Of a DNA stretch of 64,000 bases, positions 36,171 through 50,130 are shown one piece after another. This stretch comes from Luscinia megarhynchos (taxonomy: Eukaryota > Chordata > Aves > Passeriformes > Turdidae), in assembly GCA_034336665.1 (NCBI GenBank), contig CM067592.1, positions 34,894,779 through 34,958,778 on the forward strand, written 5' to 3'. The number at the start of each line of letters is the position of its first letter. Within the stretch, counting starts at the first letter, position 1. The position numbers and the translations under genes were made by a program. Under the pieces are notes generated by a model. It saw only the letters and a list, made by a program, of their open reading frames with translations. It was not told where the DNA came from and did not search any database.

Positions 36171-39100
36171 CGGGCTCCGCAGTGCCGCCAGTCCCTGGCT
36201 CGCCAAGGCCATGCTCCACACCCATCCCTGGATCCTCAGCCTGGCCAGGCATTGTCCAAATGGTCACAAGTTCCACCTGGGGGAAGGACCCAGCAAGACC
36301 AAAATGTACTTAAGCCAAATCCTGCAGCAAGCACACGTCCTGACTCTACCTCCTCATGGAAATTCTATCCTCTGAACACCACTGGAACAAGGACTGGTAG
36401 CTGTATCTGCTCTTTTCTACATCTTTTCTATGTTTCTCTCTTTCTGCTTCTTATTATATGTTGGATTTTTTTTTATTATGATATATTATATACATTGTGT
36501 ATTCACCTGTCACAGGATGGGGCTGCAGGTCCTGTGGTCTTAGAGCTTTTATTCCATCAGCTTCATCAGCCTCATTTTACAGAGTGAGACACGGGAGATG
36601 GTGAAAGCCCTTGCCGTAAAAACAGCTGAAATTATTTTTGTTACATGGTCTTTTAACAACTTTCTAACCAATAGCATAATATTAAAAGTTCACAAGCATT
36701 TGCTCAAGCCAATTATTAAAGATACACGTACATCTTGCTTTGAACAATACTTGCTTGTACTAGCTTAAAAAAGATGCATAAAGGTTCATTTTTAGACTTA
36801 CATATCTCTACTTCTGTCTTGCTTAACGTTTTCCTGAGCCTGCCTCTACACAGGTCATAGACTTACTGTTTCTTCTTCTTGCATCTTTGGCATTCTTGCA
36901 TTCTTCCATTCTGATATTTGCTTTCACACAGCTTTCTGAGAGTTTTCGACTTTTTATATTTCCCACATTATCCAAATTCCCTCTTCCTGGAATTTTGAGT
37001 AATTTAACATCAGATGGGCTTGGAGTTTGCTAAATTAAATACGACAAGTTAGGGCTTTGTAAAATGTTTTCTTTTGATTGAATGTTTCTCTAAACTTTTG
37101 GCAAGGTTTTCTGATTTTCTGAATTGGCCATGAAATTTTTGCTTTATAAGGTTGGTTTTGCTTCTTGAGAATCTCTTGTCAGTATTTCTCCCTTGCATCT
37201 AATTCAGGGTACGTAAAAAACTGCGAACTTTTCTAATAGACTCATCAAAAGAGTTTTTGGGACCTTACAGATGCGACTGTAACCCCCAAATGCTGTGTGA
37301 CATGGGAACTATGCATGTCTATAAACCAAGTAACATTTTTCTGTTACAAGCTATTCCAGTGGATGTTACTCTCAGCAATTGTCAGAAACACATTTGGCCT
37401 TATTCTTATGAATCTTTGGCATAATTTTTGAAAGATTCTGAAACTTGTAATTCTTGTCTTTCCTACCCTACATCTCAATCTTTTGTGTAGTCCCGTTTTT
37501 GTAAGAGAAGATGGATTTTGTGCAGTCCGTTCCAAATCTATTTCCTCCAACTTTGTCATTTGAATCACTGATGTTGGAGATAGATAACTAACCTTCTCTT
37601 CAAAAGCTGCATTTTACCATTAGCCTTATTTCCACCTAACCATATCTCTTTTGATGGGCTTACATAAAATTGAGGTGAAAGCAGAATAAAGCATAGGAAG
37701 GTGAATAGTTCAGATGTTCAATTGTTCAATAGTTCTTGACCAGGCATGAGAAATATGTGATAATGGTGGATGATTATTATTAGATTTGTTGCTAACACAA
37801 TATCTAAATATTACCAATACAGAGTATGATTAGCTGCTCCGTCATCTATTTCTACAGATTATAGTATAATCAGATCTTGATTATGGGACTGTTTAGTCAT
37901 GAGCTTCAGTGACACTCCCTTGCTTTCTAAATTTGGAGAAGGCTAGGTGTGGCTAGGTCTACTTCATCTCAGATTTGGTCAGTGGTCTATGTCTAAAACA
38001 TTGTGACTAGGTCGGGCTAGAAATGTACAGATTTGCATTTTTTTGCCTTAGAGAACTCATAAATATGAAGCAATAAATTGTTTACATAGTTATTTTAAGA
38101 TATTATCTCCATATTTGACTGGATCTAGCTCTTTCACTCAGGCATCCAAAAAAGCATTCCCAGTCTTCAGCAGTGACTTGCAGGCATCCCTGTGAGGAAG
38201 AGCCAGGGATGCAGGGGAGAAAGATATGCACCCAGAGGCTGCTTTGAAAGACCAGCTTGCCCAGCTGGTCCAGTCTCCAACAATCTTTTATATCCTTTTG
38301 CAGGCCAACGTGCACCTACAGTCAGTTGCTAATATCTCTGTTCCCCACTATCTGGAATGCATTAGTTATGTGACCATTCAAATATCTCCTCCTGCAATAC
38401 GGACGGGGTGTTCTTTATTTTAGGACAGCTCATACTGCCCATCTGAGACAGCTGAATGGGAGAGGGACTGGGTGTTTGGTGGGAGGGAAGAGGAATGCAA
38501 ACTTCTGGTTGTCTTTCATCACCATCACCAAAGGGAAGTGGCACAGAGAATAGAGGGGGGGAGGCAAAAAACATAATGTGTGTTAAAATCACAAATTTTA
38601 GATGCAAGATTTACATGTCTTCACTCAGAGAACCAATTTTCCTTGACAGAATTGACAAACCCTCTAGACAATATTCACTGCTGAGCAGCATCATCATCAT
38701 CATCACTTCAGAAAACAGGTACTCTTCCCCATGCTTGAAGCTCATGGCATCCAACCTTTTGAAGAGCAGAAATGTTTGTAATATGTGCCATAACAAATGA
38801 AAAAGATTAAGTTAAACTCTTTTCCTGTATAAAGCCTATTTGCAGTTTGTCTTCTTAAACTTACTGAACATAAAGAACATTGACAACTGTTGGATCAGGC
38901 ACCTAAGGCATATCTACATTAACTCGCCTGTTAGCCTTTTAAACTTCCTTTAATGAAACTGTTGATTTCACTTTTTTTTACAAGAGGGAAGTTAGGCAAT
39001 TTAGCCTCACCTCTCATAAAGAATTAACATTAAGTATAAGGTTACACAAAGTAGTTTGCTTAAAATAGAAATTTATATTTCAATAATATAAATATTCTGA

Positions 39101-42100
39101 AGTTTGGAGACACAAAAGTGAGAGATGAAATGAAAATCCTTTTGACTGACAGCATAACAATTTTTTTCTCTTTAACTAACTAAAATTTAAAAAAAGTCCA
39201 CATCCTTACCATGCCAGATAAATAAAGGAAATGGTTTACAGTATTTTGGTCTTGAATCATGGCAGGACTTCAATCAGTCCTCACAAAACCAATGTTATAT
39301 ACATTTATACATAATGTTCCAATAACGACATTATCACCTTAAATTATATTAATTTATCTTAAATATTTTTTCTTCAGATTAGACCACTAAATTCCTTAGA
39401 TAAAATTTTAATCCACTAGTTGATTCTCTAACATATTCTGCGTGTACTGCAGAATAGAAAATTTTTGCTCTGTGTCTGTCTTTTTTTCTTAGGTAGGCCA
39501 GCTAATCTGTAACTCATGTTGTGTTTTCTGTTTTAGCAGCATCATAAATTGGCAGATTTTGAAGACTGTGCTGTCATTTTAGGTTTCCTGTGGTACATAT
39601 GTTTCTAATGTACAGTGCATAATTTAATCACAAGACACTTCAGTTGTTAAAAATGTCTGGAGCAAGATGTCTTTAAATAGTAGGCATTTTCTTGGTACAT
39701 TAATTTTCTCACACTTAGAAGCAGAAATTGTAATAGTAGCTGTCATTTAGTGCAAAGCTCTGTTTACTTTTAAAAGCTATTTACAGCTTAAATGTCTTGT
39801 TCAAACTGATTAGCGCTAGTAGTATTTAAACCTTTTATAAGACCTATTTATTACAGTTAATATGTTTTTTCTCAGACTATAGTTCAGGAAATCTGTCCCA
39901 TCAGCATTAGGATGAGAGTTAAGGTTTTGTTTTGTTTTGTTTTGGGGTTTTTTTCCTGGCTACGCTTGATAAATATAAGTCAGTGGGATTTTGAGAAAAA
40001 CTGAAATGAAAAACATAAAACCCTAACCTACTAGTAATGCAGTGGTTGTGGCATTTGCATTTAATCCCTTCCCTTCACATTTACAAACAGAGAGAGCCAG
40101 AGCAGCTTCCCAATACAATACCTCGACAGTCACAAACCCATATCCTCATCTATAATTCATCTTGGCTAATAATATGCTTACTGACTGACATGATATCCAA
40201 CAAGCCCTTCACAATGTGAAGATCTAATTACAGAGGGCATAACATTGTTATTCCACAACCAAAAGATTGTTTGAGAAACATTCCAAACATGCAGAGACAT
40301 ATATAAATAATAATAATAAAAATCCCAGATTTCTTGTAAATGTAGAATAAATCCCCCTTCCAAGACAAAGAAGAAAAAGCATTAAAAGATGTAAAATTTC
40401 AGTTGAGAGGGGTTTTTTTACTATTCCAGTCTCGGACTATACTGATCATTAGAAGGGTGTTTCAAATGCCATAACCTTCCTTGGCAGTATTACCTCTCAA
40501 ATGATCTTTTCCTCCTATTTTGTCCTTTTTCTTCATGCAGTCTGGGCAAGTTTGTCTGCATCCCTAAAAGTCCCTGATTTTCTTGATGCTGAGATGACTA
40601 ATTGGTGTGACTAGGAAAAAGGGGGAGATTTGATTGGGATTTTTCCATGGCTTTGAATGCATGTTGTCTTCTGCCAATCAGTTTCTGCCTTATTGTGAAA
40701 ATTGCGCTTACTGGCTCTCAAACTGAGTTTGAAAATAATGTATTTCAGGAATGCCTTTTTAGCACAGGGCTGTACAAGGCAATACACTGTTATCTTTCCT
40801 TGCATTTTACTCCTGAGATTGCAGAAAGTAGTTATTTCCTCTTATATACACAGAATTCTCCTCTTCTAGTTGACACTACCTCCTGTAACTCTGTACTAGG
40901 AAGATCTGTTGATTTACCTGGTACTAGAAAGAAAGTACAGGCATCTTATCAGGTACTTTATTGTTGTTTTTTGTTGTTATGGCTGTCAACAACATTGATG
41001 TACCATTCACACAATTTGGTGGGTGAGAACAGGATCATTTGCACTCAGTCATGCCACTGAGTCAGAGGTCGTGGGTCTCTGCCTTCCAGAAGGCAGCACT
41101 GAACAATAGTTAGCCCTTTATACACTAAACTCAGTGTAAGAATAGATTTTTGTAACTTTTCTCATAGTAGGGCAGCCCGGCACACTTCTCATAACCTGTG
41201 TCAGGCACGTTCAACACCTTTGGCAACTAAAACCGTTTGCCCAAGTGCATCTTTGCGTGTTTTCTCTAATGTTTGTAACTGAATTATGAAAAGCTATTTT
41301 GCGGCATGCAGATTCCCAGAACTGCTTGAGCAAGTTTTCTGGTTTACTTTTGAGTTATTTTATAAGTTATATTTTTTATTAAATAAGCAAAAAGGAAAAC
41401 TAAAAGCACCTCTTTTCCTTTCCCTTTACGTGGTGTACATCTAAAGGGAAAATGGAGCCATTCCTTTCAGGAACATGGGCCAAATTCAAAATATTTTAGT
41501 CTTATAGACTAATGTTTTAGTCTTGATTAATAGAACTAAATCTCTTCTTTTGTCCTAGGAAAAAATCCAAACTTTTTGGGGTACTTATTATCAACAGCTA
41601 GAAAATCAAAAATTTTCCATAAGCAAAACTAAAATTATATCAGAGCCCAGTTTATTGTTTTGCTCAGAAAATGCTGCTTAGCTATAGATGCCAAAGGGTT
41701 TGCCAAAACTATAAGCATACTTAGGCATGGTTTGTTAACAATCTTTAAAAAGCTTTTATTGGATGTGAACAGATACACTATCTGTCCACATGTAGGAAAA
41801 TATGAAAATTGAGTTAGATTTTTGGGTTGAAATGAAGCAATCAAGACTCTGATTAATGGCTTCTGTTGTTTGGGTTATCAGAAGTGCAATAAAAACATGA
41901 AAACAAAAGCAGAAACAGAGAGAGATGACAGACTGTAAAGGAAGTGCACCTCTACTCCTACCTTAAACTGTATCCCATTTCCAATCTGAACAGTAATGTT
42001 GGAATAGAAGATGCTTGAGAGGTAAAAAAGAAAGAAGAGGACTTACACTTAAGTGGCTTGCAGTCTAATGACCTCTTGCTACTTTGTGAATCCTTACCTT

Positions 42101-43498
42101 GCATTCTTGCATTGGTTCAATTCTTCAGCTTAATTTATGCTGCAAATAGATTTTAAGCGACACACCAATACTCCTACATATCGGAATTAAATCTGCTGAA
42201 GCCATATTCAGCCAGCCTTCCAGCGTGTGAGAGACTACAGATTTTGACCAGCTACTTCATTTGAATCAGAGTATTATTTTATTTTATTTTATCAGTTATT
42301 ACTGGCCAGTCTTAAGAAACTTGTCAATTTGACACTGGGCATGTTCAAATAGGAATATTGCTTGCTTTAATTTTCAAACACATCAAACGTGAAGCAGAAT
42401 CCCTGGGGACAGAATGCTTGCACTTAGCTAAGCATTTTCTAACTTGAATGAAGATTAAGATGCTGTGACCATTTAGAAAAGTACTGCGTCAGTTCTGATC
42501 CACCTGTCCTGACTTACATTACCAGTTTGATTGCACTTATTTTTCTCATATCATGAATGTTATCTTTGATCTAGGGTTATTTTGCATTGGCCTGTGACAT
42601 AAACTTAATTAAAAATAGTCTTTTGTATCTGACTGAGATTTAGCAAGTGTCAGCCCAGTTCTGTGTTTTGTCACTAGACATGAGTGGAAATAACATGAGG
42701 AAAACTTTGCAATGCCTTTGCCTTTCATCTAGAAAAATTAAGGTTTTGGTAAATTTCATTTGAGCTTTTTTAATCTAAAGATAAATGTTTTAGTTTAACT
42801 TGAGTTTGATTTTAATCAGTGAGTCTACATGTAATTTTTGAGTGCCCAAAATGGTGGTCTTTGATCTAAGGCATCAGTTAGATTATATATGTGGAACTTC
42901 TTAACTTAAGGGAAGGGATGTTCGAATCCTTCCAATAGCCTGGCATTCATTCAGGCACCTGAAAAGAAATTATTCAGATACAAAGGAATTACCATGTGAA
43001 TAGTGTTTCCACACAGTTTCTGCATATGCTTTCCTGCATTTTTATCAAGACTGCAAACATAAACCAGCGTGAGAAAGCAGGTGCTATTTTCCTCTGTTTT
43101 TGAGCATCAGTCTTTCCCAGCAGCAAGCTCTATGTGTTAATGGCCACAGCAAGGCATTCTAAAACCAGAATTTTTTTTTTTTAAGGTCTGGGACTTTTGA
43201 TCTAATTTTAATTAAGGGCAGAACTTTTAAATAAGAAGAGATAGAAAGCAAAAGCCATATGATTCATAGTATTTTTAAGAGCATTTGAAGCAACTGCAGT
43301 GAAGAAGGAAGAATCTTAAAAATTTCTAAACTATTAAGATGTTTCAGCTTGTCTTCACATATTTTTAGTTTGTGCAGATTATAGAAATGAAATGCCTTTC
43401 GAATTATTTCTGACTTTCAATAACTCATCCATATTGACTTATTATCTCCATTTCAAGGTCATCTGAACTATAAAAAACAAAGAAAGTATTTTCTTCTT
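36171..43498. other. Non-coding stretch between minisatellite and inverted LTR
   Basis: 36171-36400 is GC-richer unique sequence joined to the array. The rest is AT-rich with no recognisable exon or transposon. Small structures: (CAT)n at about 38687-38705, an (AAT)n run at about 40306-40320, a TTTTG tract at about 39925-39952, and ATTTT repeats at about 42275-42292. No frame above about 137 codons (40647-41060), and none with recognisable domains. Confidence 0.45.
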
Positions 43499-44195
43499 GT
43501 TATAGATAAAAACGAGATCAAGTCGAATATTATAAAAATAAGCCATATTTATTTTGCGACCAAAACATGGTCCTCGATAGCCACAATCAAAAAGGACAAT
43601 GCCGAGCCCGGGGTCGGCATCGGGTGAACACACAATGATTCGAACTCTATTGCTCCGAATCCCACAAATGTTCACAAAACAGCTTTGGTTAGTCCAGTTT
43701 TTATATAGTGTTTCCTTGCCCGAAGCGGAGATCTTTGTTTTTTCTTGTCGTTCAGCCTATTCATGTAGTTTTCTTTCACCACCTTGGGCTGGACAAAACC
43801 ATATCCTAGGAGATGATGAATTCTGATGAGGACATGTCCTGGCTTTCGGGAAGGCGACATGGTGATGTGTCCTGTTGGTCTCAGTTTACGGGAAACCGTA
43901 AATTCAGATGTATTTTTTCCATGGCGTTGATTATCTTTAATCAAGAGTACTTATCGGGTCCCCGTAGCTTGGGTGCCTCTCTAGACAGGGCCATCTCCAC
44001 TGCGGCTAGGTCTATTGTCTCGCTAACCCGAGCTCTTCAGGTTTTGTTGGAAGTTACAGTGTTGCGATTAAGCAATCCCTGTTCCTCCCTTTGCAGCTTT
44101 TGGTTTTTAAGTTTTTATTACTTTACTCATACAGACATTGCTTATTCTACATTAATCTACAACTTTACGTGAATTACATTTTATTATATATTACA
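43499..44195 (-). mobile_element. Solo LTR, ERV family C, minus strand
   Basis: About 697 bp, the inverted sister of 33912-34595. On the minus strand it reads TGTAATAT ... TATATAAA (43700-43707) ... a CCCCGGGCTCGG block (43600s) ... AATAAA (43548-43553) ... ATAACA. Flanks TTCTT (43494-43498) and TTCCT (44196-44200) match at four of five bases, as an aged 5-bp target duplication would. The copies differ at many positions, so they come from separate insertions and not from a recent duplication. Open frames on either strand within it show no protein homology. Confidence 0.8.
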
Positions 44196-47100
44196 TTCCT
44201 CATATAAGTAAAAAAATGTATTGGAAATTACTTAATTGTGGTTAATAAAAATTACCGTTATTATTATTAAAACAGCCACTGACTTGCAAATAATCCACCT
44301 TCTTCTATGGAATTACTCACTTCATTAAGTTATATAATCAAACAACACCAGGCACAGTATGTCTGTTGCACAAGGCATATACCTAAATATTTATAGGTCA
44401 TTCAGCTAAAATTAAAATGCAGAGAGGAAACCGAGCAAATAGAAAGAACAGGAAAAAAGGGAGAAAAGAGAGAGAGAGAAAGAAAGAAAACCCCATGGAA
44501 ATGTTTTTTAAAAACCCCCACAAACAAAAAAACAACTTTAAACTTTTGGGGGGAAAATTTGTCACATAAGAGTGGAAAAATAAGAAAAAGTAAGACTAAC
44601 ACCAAAAATAAAGGAAAATGAGAAACTACTGGTAAAGCTAAAAAAGTTAAAAGTTAAAAAAGGAAAGTTAAAATAATTTACTTACACACTGTGAATTGAA
44701 GATAAATGTTGAGAGAAACAAAATGCAAAACAAGGAAGTCCAGTGGTACACATAAAGTCTAAAGAAAGAACAATAAATGTTCACAATGCCTATACATAGT
44801 AGGGTGCTTCACTGTGCTACAATCATTTGGATTTCATGGATCTGGAAAAAAGATATAAAATTCAGCCTGTCAGGCAAATAAAATTTAACCTCTTATAACC
44901 TTACCTAGGTTGTCTTTGCTTTCACCCATCGCCGGTCATAATCAGAGTCACATCATTATACAATCTGCAGTTTTCATGAGTATTGCTCTGCTACAAATGT
45001 AAAATATGATTAGAAGTAATGACATTTATCCTGTTAAAGTAACTTGGGTATTTCTTACTTTCAGATACTGAAAACTCAGAGTTTAACTCGATTAGATTTC
45101 CAAGTGCTTTACAATCCAATGCTATGCTGGCATCACAGTGCTGAGCTAAATAAAGTCCTGATGAAGCTGGATACAGGTGCTTTCCCAATTACCATGTCTG
45201 GCAATGAGAAGAAAAGGTGAAGATAAATACAGAAATTAAAAACTAGTGAAAAGGTGTAGAAGTAATAAAATGAGCATAAAAAAGGAAAACGATGTCTCAA
45301 GTATAAGCAAGGTTTTGTTTTATAGCATGCCATCAAGGAACTTATAGTAGCTGACAGCTGCATACAATAAAGGAAAAGAATTTCAATAGGAAGAATAAAT
45401 TTTTTTCAAGTTTTAATTTGTTAAACCATTGGGAGAAAGAATAGTTATGATGAATGTAGAGCAAAGATCTATATGCAGAAATAGGATACCTAAAGAGAAT
45501 TTGTGCCTTAAACACTGTAATTTCAAGCTCTTGAAATGGAATCCTCCATGTTTGAATGGACAGTTTGAGTAGTTCAGTTATTGAAGACTGCAAGTGTACA
45601 TTTCCACTGCATATTACTTGTCAGACAGCAATCTAATTTCAGAATAGCTTTAAAATAGCTTCTTCAGAATAGCTAAAAAATATTCAAAAATGAGCAGAGC
45701 TTAAGAAAATTAATCAGCCAAAATACATTAAAATACGACTTGTATTTCCTTAGTGCATACAACCAATATTATCATATGTCTAGGGTGGTAACATACAAAG
45801 GAGAGAAGTTTATGACCACTAACTTTAGAATGACATGGCACAAAGAAAAAGTCAAAATTATCTGCATTACACTAATCCTTACTTAAGTAGAAAAAAAGAT
45901 CACCATAACCTAAAAAACAGGCTTGGAACAATTTCTTCCAAAATTAAAGCGAAACCCCTACATTTCCCTCTCTTTAAACCAATAGTGAAACATAAAGGGT
46001 ACATACTACCTCATCAGATAAACCAGAAAGGACTTTGAAAAGCATGAGAAACCATTAAAATCTTCAGTGTGTTCACTGAAAAAGTGGAAAATTCATGTTC
46101 ATGTACCTGCAGTATCTTGCGCTAATGAGGGACCTAATCTTTACTTTATTCACCCTCATATGATGAAAGTGACTTGGCTTGAATGAAAACATATCTTCTT
46201 TAGAAACTTGAAATATTTCTGCAAAATTTAGATTTTCTCAGATAGAAATCTGTTTATTAGTTATTCTCATGTTGAAGATCAAATCAGCTCTGCTTGCGTA
46301 CATTGATTGCCAGTTAGTTTCAATACCCATGGAATTGTACTTGATTCACTGTTGGTGAAATAAGAAAAATTAAAAGTTGGTCAATAAAATCTGTTGCAAA
46401 ACCTTGAAAAATACAACCTGGGAAAGCTCCACTGAAACCACTGGTCAGATGGAATGTTTTATCTCTTAAATGTGAAATGGCAATTAAACCATTAAGCTCC
46501 ATTGAGCCTGCCATGTTCAATAAAACATTCATTCATGTGCTTAATTTTTGCCTCAGAGGAATTGACATATATGACAAATATTTCTGGAATTTTAACATAA
46601 ACAAGAACTAAACACTCTGTTGATGTGGGCCTTTTAACATTACCTAATGCCATTATGGCTATGAAATTGAAAATGTGATATTTGAGGTCTCAGGTTAAAA
46701 AAAATAAACATCCCAAAATATAAAAAGACATTATTTAGAACATCACAAATTTTATTTAGAATATTTTTAATTTTTGTTTAGGATATTTTAGAATTTGATA
46801 TGGTGTTTTAATCAAGGCATATAAATTAATTCACAGACCTCATGAATATCATCTATATCCAAGAAATGCTATTTTCAGATTTTCAAAAATCTGTTAGCTT
46901 TGGACACAGGTGAGCATATTTATTTATATACATTGGCATTTGTTGCTCAAAATTGTCATACCTCTTTGACATTTAAACAATTTACATCAGCCAAAGATAT
47001 GACACAAAATAACCATTCATTATTTCTCTTAAATGGGGGAGGTGGGGCAGGGAGACCATGATAGTTTCTGCAAGGCAGCTGAGTTTCTGAAGAATTTCCA

Positions 47101-50016
47101 AAACCCATAAAAAAATACCCCTTTCAGTCGCTTTTTCTGAATGAGAAGGCATGCAAGCTTAGTTGAGATACTGAAGTGTATTTCTAGAAATTATAGAGTC
47201 ACATATTTAAAAAAATAAATTTAAAGAAGGCAAAGAGTATATTATTGATTCAGAATTAGAAGTTTTTATGAAATCAATAGTAGAACTTCAGAATTTTAGA
47301 AATATGCTGCTATGCACAGTTCTGTAGCTCATTATTTTCTACACAAAGCCACTTTAAAACCTCTCATATGCTTCTAATATATCACTTAGCATTACGCAAT
47401 TTCTTCTTCCTCTTCAGTTTTCAGACAGCTCAGTCTTTGAACTCTTAAAACTACAGTGTTCTGACAATTTTTATAAAACCACAGGGAATACAAACTATTT
47501 TTTGCTTGCCAGGTTACAATCATCAAAAAAAGTGGGCTTGCTGAATTTCTTTACCATAAAAATCTGTTACTGGTGTGTCGGGTTTAATCTTTTGTTTTGC
47601 AAGTGTTCTTATCAAATAAGGTAAAACTTAGGAACTGGCATGGCATACATATTTGCTGCAAACTTTATTTACTACAAACTCAATAAGAAGTTCACTGCAT
47701 GCTTTAGGGAGAAAAAAATAATATACATGGAAGAGCAGTAGGCAAGACTTGTGAGGTTATTTTACTGGTGTTTCACTCTGTAAAGAGTATTCAAAGCCTT
47801 GCATAAGTGGAAAGAATGTTAGAAATAATGAAGTCTGAAGATATTTACCTATATAAAGTATCTGTGATCCAAGTATGCACTTCTGTGTTTCATGTCAATG
47901 AATGTCAACATTTTGAAGTTCTTTTTCTTTCTATATCTTGCCAGAAAAATAATAAAATTCATGAGGAAACAAAAAAGTATGTCTGCATTAAAAATTGCTT
48001 TTGATTTCTGTTTAGATGAAAAAGACAAAGACATTACTGATGCTGATATTTCATATTACTGTTGAAAATGGAATATTAAAGGTCTTGTAATGGAAAAGGT
48101 ACATCAACAGTAAAGCACTGGCAAGGCACTGAGAACAACTGAGAAAAAAACTGCTAAAGCTTTCTAATTACCAAAGTTTTACTTCATAGACCTTCAGATT
48201 ACATTTTAGTATCTGCCGTTCATTAAGGCTGAAGGAAAGAGAATTCAACATTAAACTTATCCTTTCCTGGTATTTCATCATCCAGAAATGATCACCCACA
48301 TTAGCTGAACTTCTTCTGATATCCTATTGCATACAGCTGAATTTAAATTTGTAACTGCTTTTTGACTAAATATTGGAAAGTAACAAATTCTTCATTCAGA
48401 TTTGTTTGATATAATAATATTTAAAAGTCAAATGAAGTCCAGAAGATGTCCTTGGCACAATCTCTTGAGAGACCATCCGAGGCATGGAAATAGTCTGGGG
48501 AACTGTGATAGTACAGCATGCAAAAGGCTGCAGGCATTGCATGGGATGATGACAAGAAAATCAAGACCAAAAGCAGATGATGCATTTCAGATGAAATTTT
48601 TTCAAGTAATAGCTGAATACTGGCAAAAGGTTGAAGGATGCATAAACATAACCATATTACACACTTTCAGATCAAAGAATATTGTTTCAGTGGTTGCAAA
48701 GAATTCAACATTTGCATTAGGGAACATTTGCAACTTAAGGGAAACCTTGCTGTTTTAATACTTTGGTAATGCCAAAGATTTGAAAGCAATTAAACATGAA
48801 GGAAATACAGTACATTGATTATTTATATAACATTTTTTATATTAGAAAGATGTTTCTCAACATAGACATCAAAAAAATATCAATAGTTAAATTTAATCAT
48901 TCTCTCAGGAGCCTATTAGCAAAAAGTATTATAGTTACAGTTAATTTCATGTTTTCTTAATGCCATTTGTAAAATCTGTCAATTTGAAGCAACATTTAAG
49001 CAAGTTAAGCTCTATCTACTTTTTATTTATGCATAAAGAGAAAAGCAAATTACATCAGAGATATAAATGATAAAAATGATACTATTAACAATTTTAATGA
49101 ATCACAAAATGGTTTTATTTGTATATTTTGTTCCTAAGGATGTATGATAATGTCTATAAGTTGGACACAAAATTGAAGACATATTGGAATATCAAGTAAT
49201 TCCTTGATATCACTGGTAATCAGGATCTATATCCTTTTTAAAAACATACCCATCATCTTGTTAAAATTAACCACAATTTTCCTTATAATAACTCTTTGAG
49301 CAAAGTTTGACTTGTTTGGAACATTTGGATAGTTTCTTCTAATAACCTCTTTTCCATACAGTGATGGATTTCTTGATAAGAAATTTGATGTTCATTATGA
49401 AAATAAAGAAATGGAGAATTTGAGTATTGGCTTCTGTCTTTGCAGTACTGATGCCTGTATTTATTGACTATTAATAGTTCAGAACATCAGTTACCACTTG
49501 TCAGTTCTTCATTTATCAGTGTCTGATTCAAGACTTTATCTCCTTTTATTAGGTTGATCCATGGAGTCAGGTGAAATCAACAGAAGCTGTGCTCAAATTT
49601 TCAAAAAGCAGTCTAGTAATAATCACTTTAAAATAGACTAGCCCAAAACTAACAAAGCAAAAAAGCTCTTTAGGCCAAAGAGATTATGAGATTAGTGTAG
49701 ATACTTTTGGCTTTAAGCTCTCTTATTATTCTCTCCCATATTTAAAACCCGATAGCAAGCTTCTTAAGTTGGATGGGGTTTTCAAAGCAAAGCTAATTTG
49801 AGGGAAATACTCTAAGGCAAATGTCAATACAAAGCCTACATATAAATAAGTAAATATTTCTTTGAAAAATAGTTGGCATGGAATTAAGTATGATGGCCAA
49901 GGGCTACCAATTGAATCAAGGAGAAAGGAAAATGGGAAATGTAGATTGATTTCCAATTTAATATAATTTATCCTGTCCATGGCATGAGTTACAGAAATAA
50001 AGCACAACCCTTTAAA
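44196..50016. other. AT-rich non-coding stretch
   Basis: No gene or transposon recognised. A polypurine tract lies at 44440-44490. The longest frame (48402-48758, 118 codons) lacks any domain or codon-bias signal that I can recognise. Confidence 0.5.
44440..44490 (+). repeat. Polypurine (GA-rich) tract
   Basis: GGGAGAAAAGAGAGAGAG-type purine run of about 50 bases, broken by one CA. Confidence 0.75.
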
Positions 50017-50130
50017 TCATAGAGTCATAAAATATCCTGAGTTGAAAGAGCCCAAGAGTTCATCAAGACCAAACCGTGGCCCTGCCAGGACAACCCAAAT
50101 CAAAGTCCATATTATACAGCATTCAACTTC
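50017..50130 (-). mobile_element. CR1 3' end fragment, minus strand
   Basis: The plus strand begins with ATCATAGAGTCATAAAATATC, here given as its first 20 bases plus one, the inverted CR1 terminus. It continues with CCTGAGTTGAAAGAGCCC, 'TCATCAAGACCAAACC' and CCCTGCCAGGACAACCCAA, the inverted 3' UTR of an older CR1 group. Only about 110 bases remain. Confidence 0.8.

Noticed and set aside
34681..36587. Open frames of 498-564 codons (plus) and up to 498 codons (minus)
   Set aside because: They exist in all six frames of a 23-bp tandem array without stop codons and have exact 23-residue periodicity; no splice or start evidence.
36171..36600. Possible further LTR or gene end downstream of the minisatellite
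   Set aside because: The sequence is GC-richer and has a T-rich end, but no boundary, duplication or family match could be shown.
43499..44195. Family C LTR copies as the two ends of one provirus
   Set aside because: The copies at 33912 and 43499 are in opposite orientation, have separate near-matching flanks and enclose no retroviral coding sequence.
48402..48758. 118-codon plus-strand frame
   Set aside because: No recognisable domain and no supporting context; the length is within chance for a 64-kb window.
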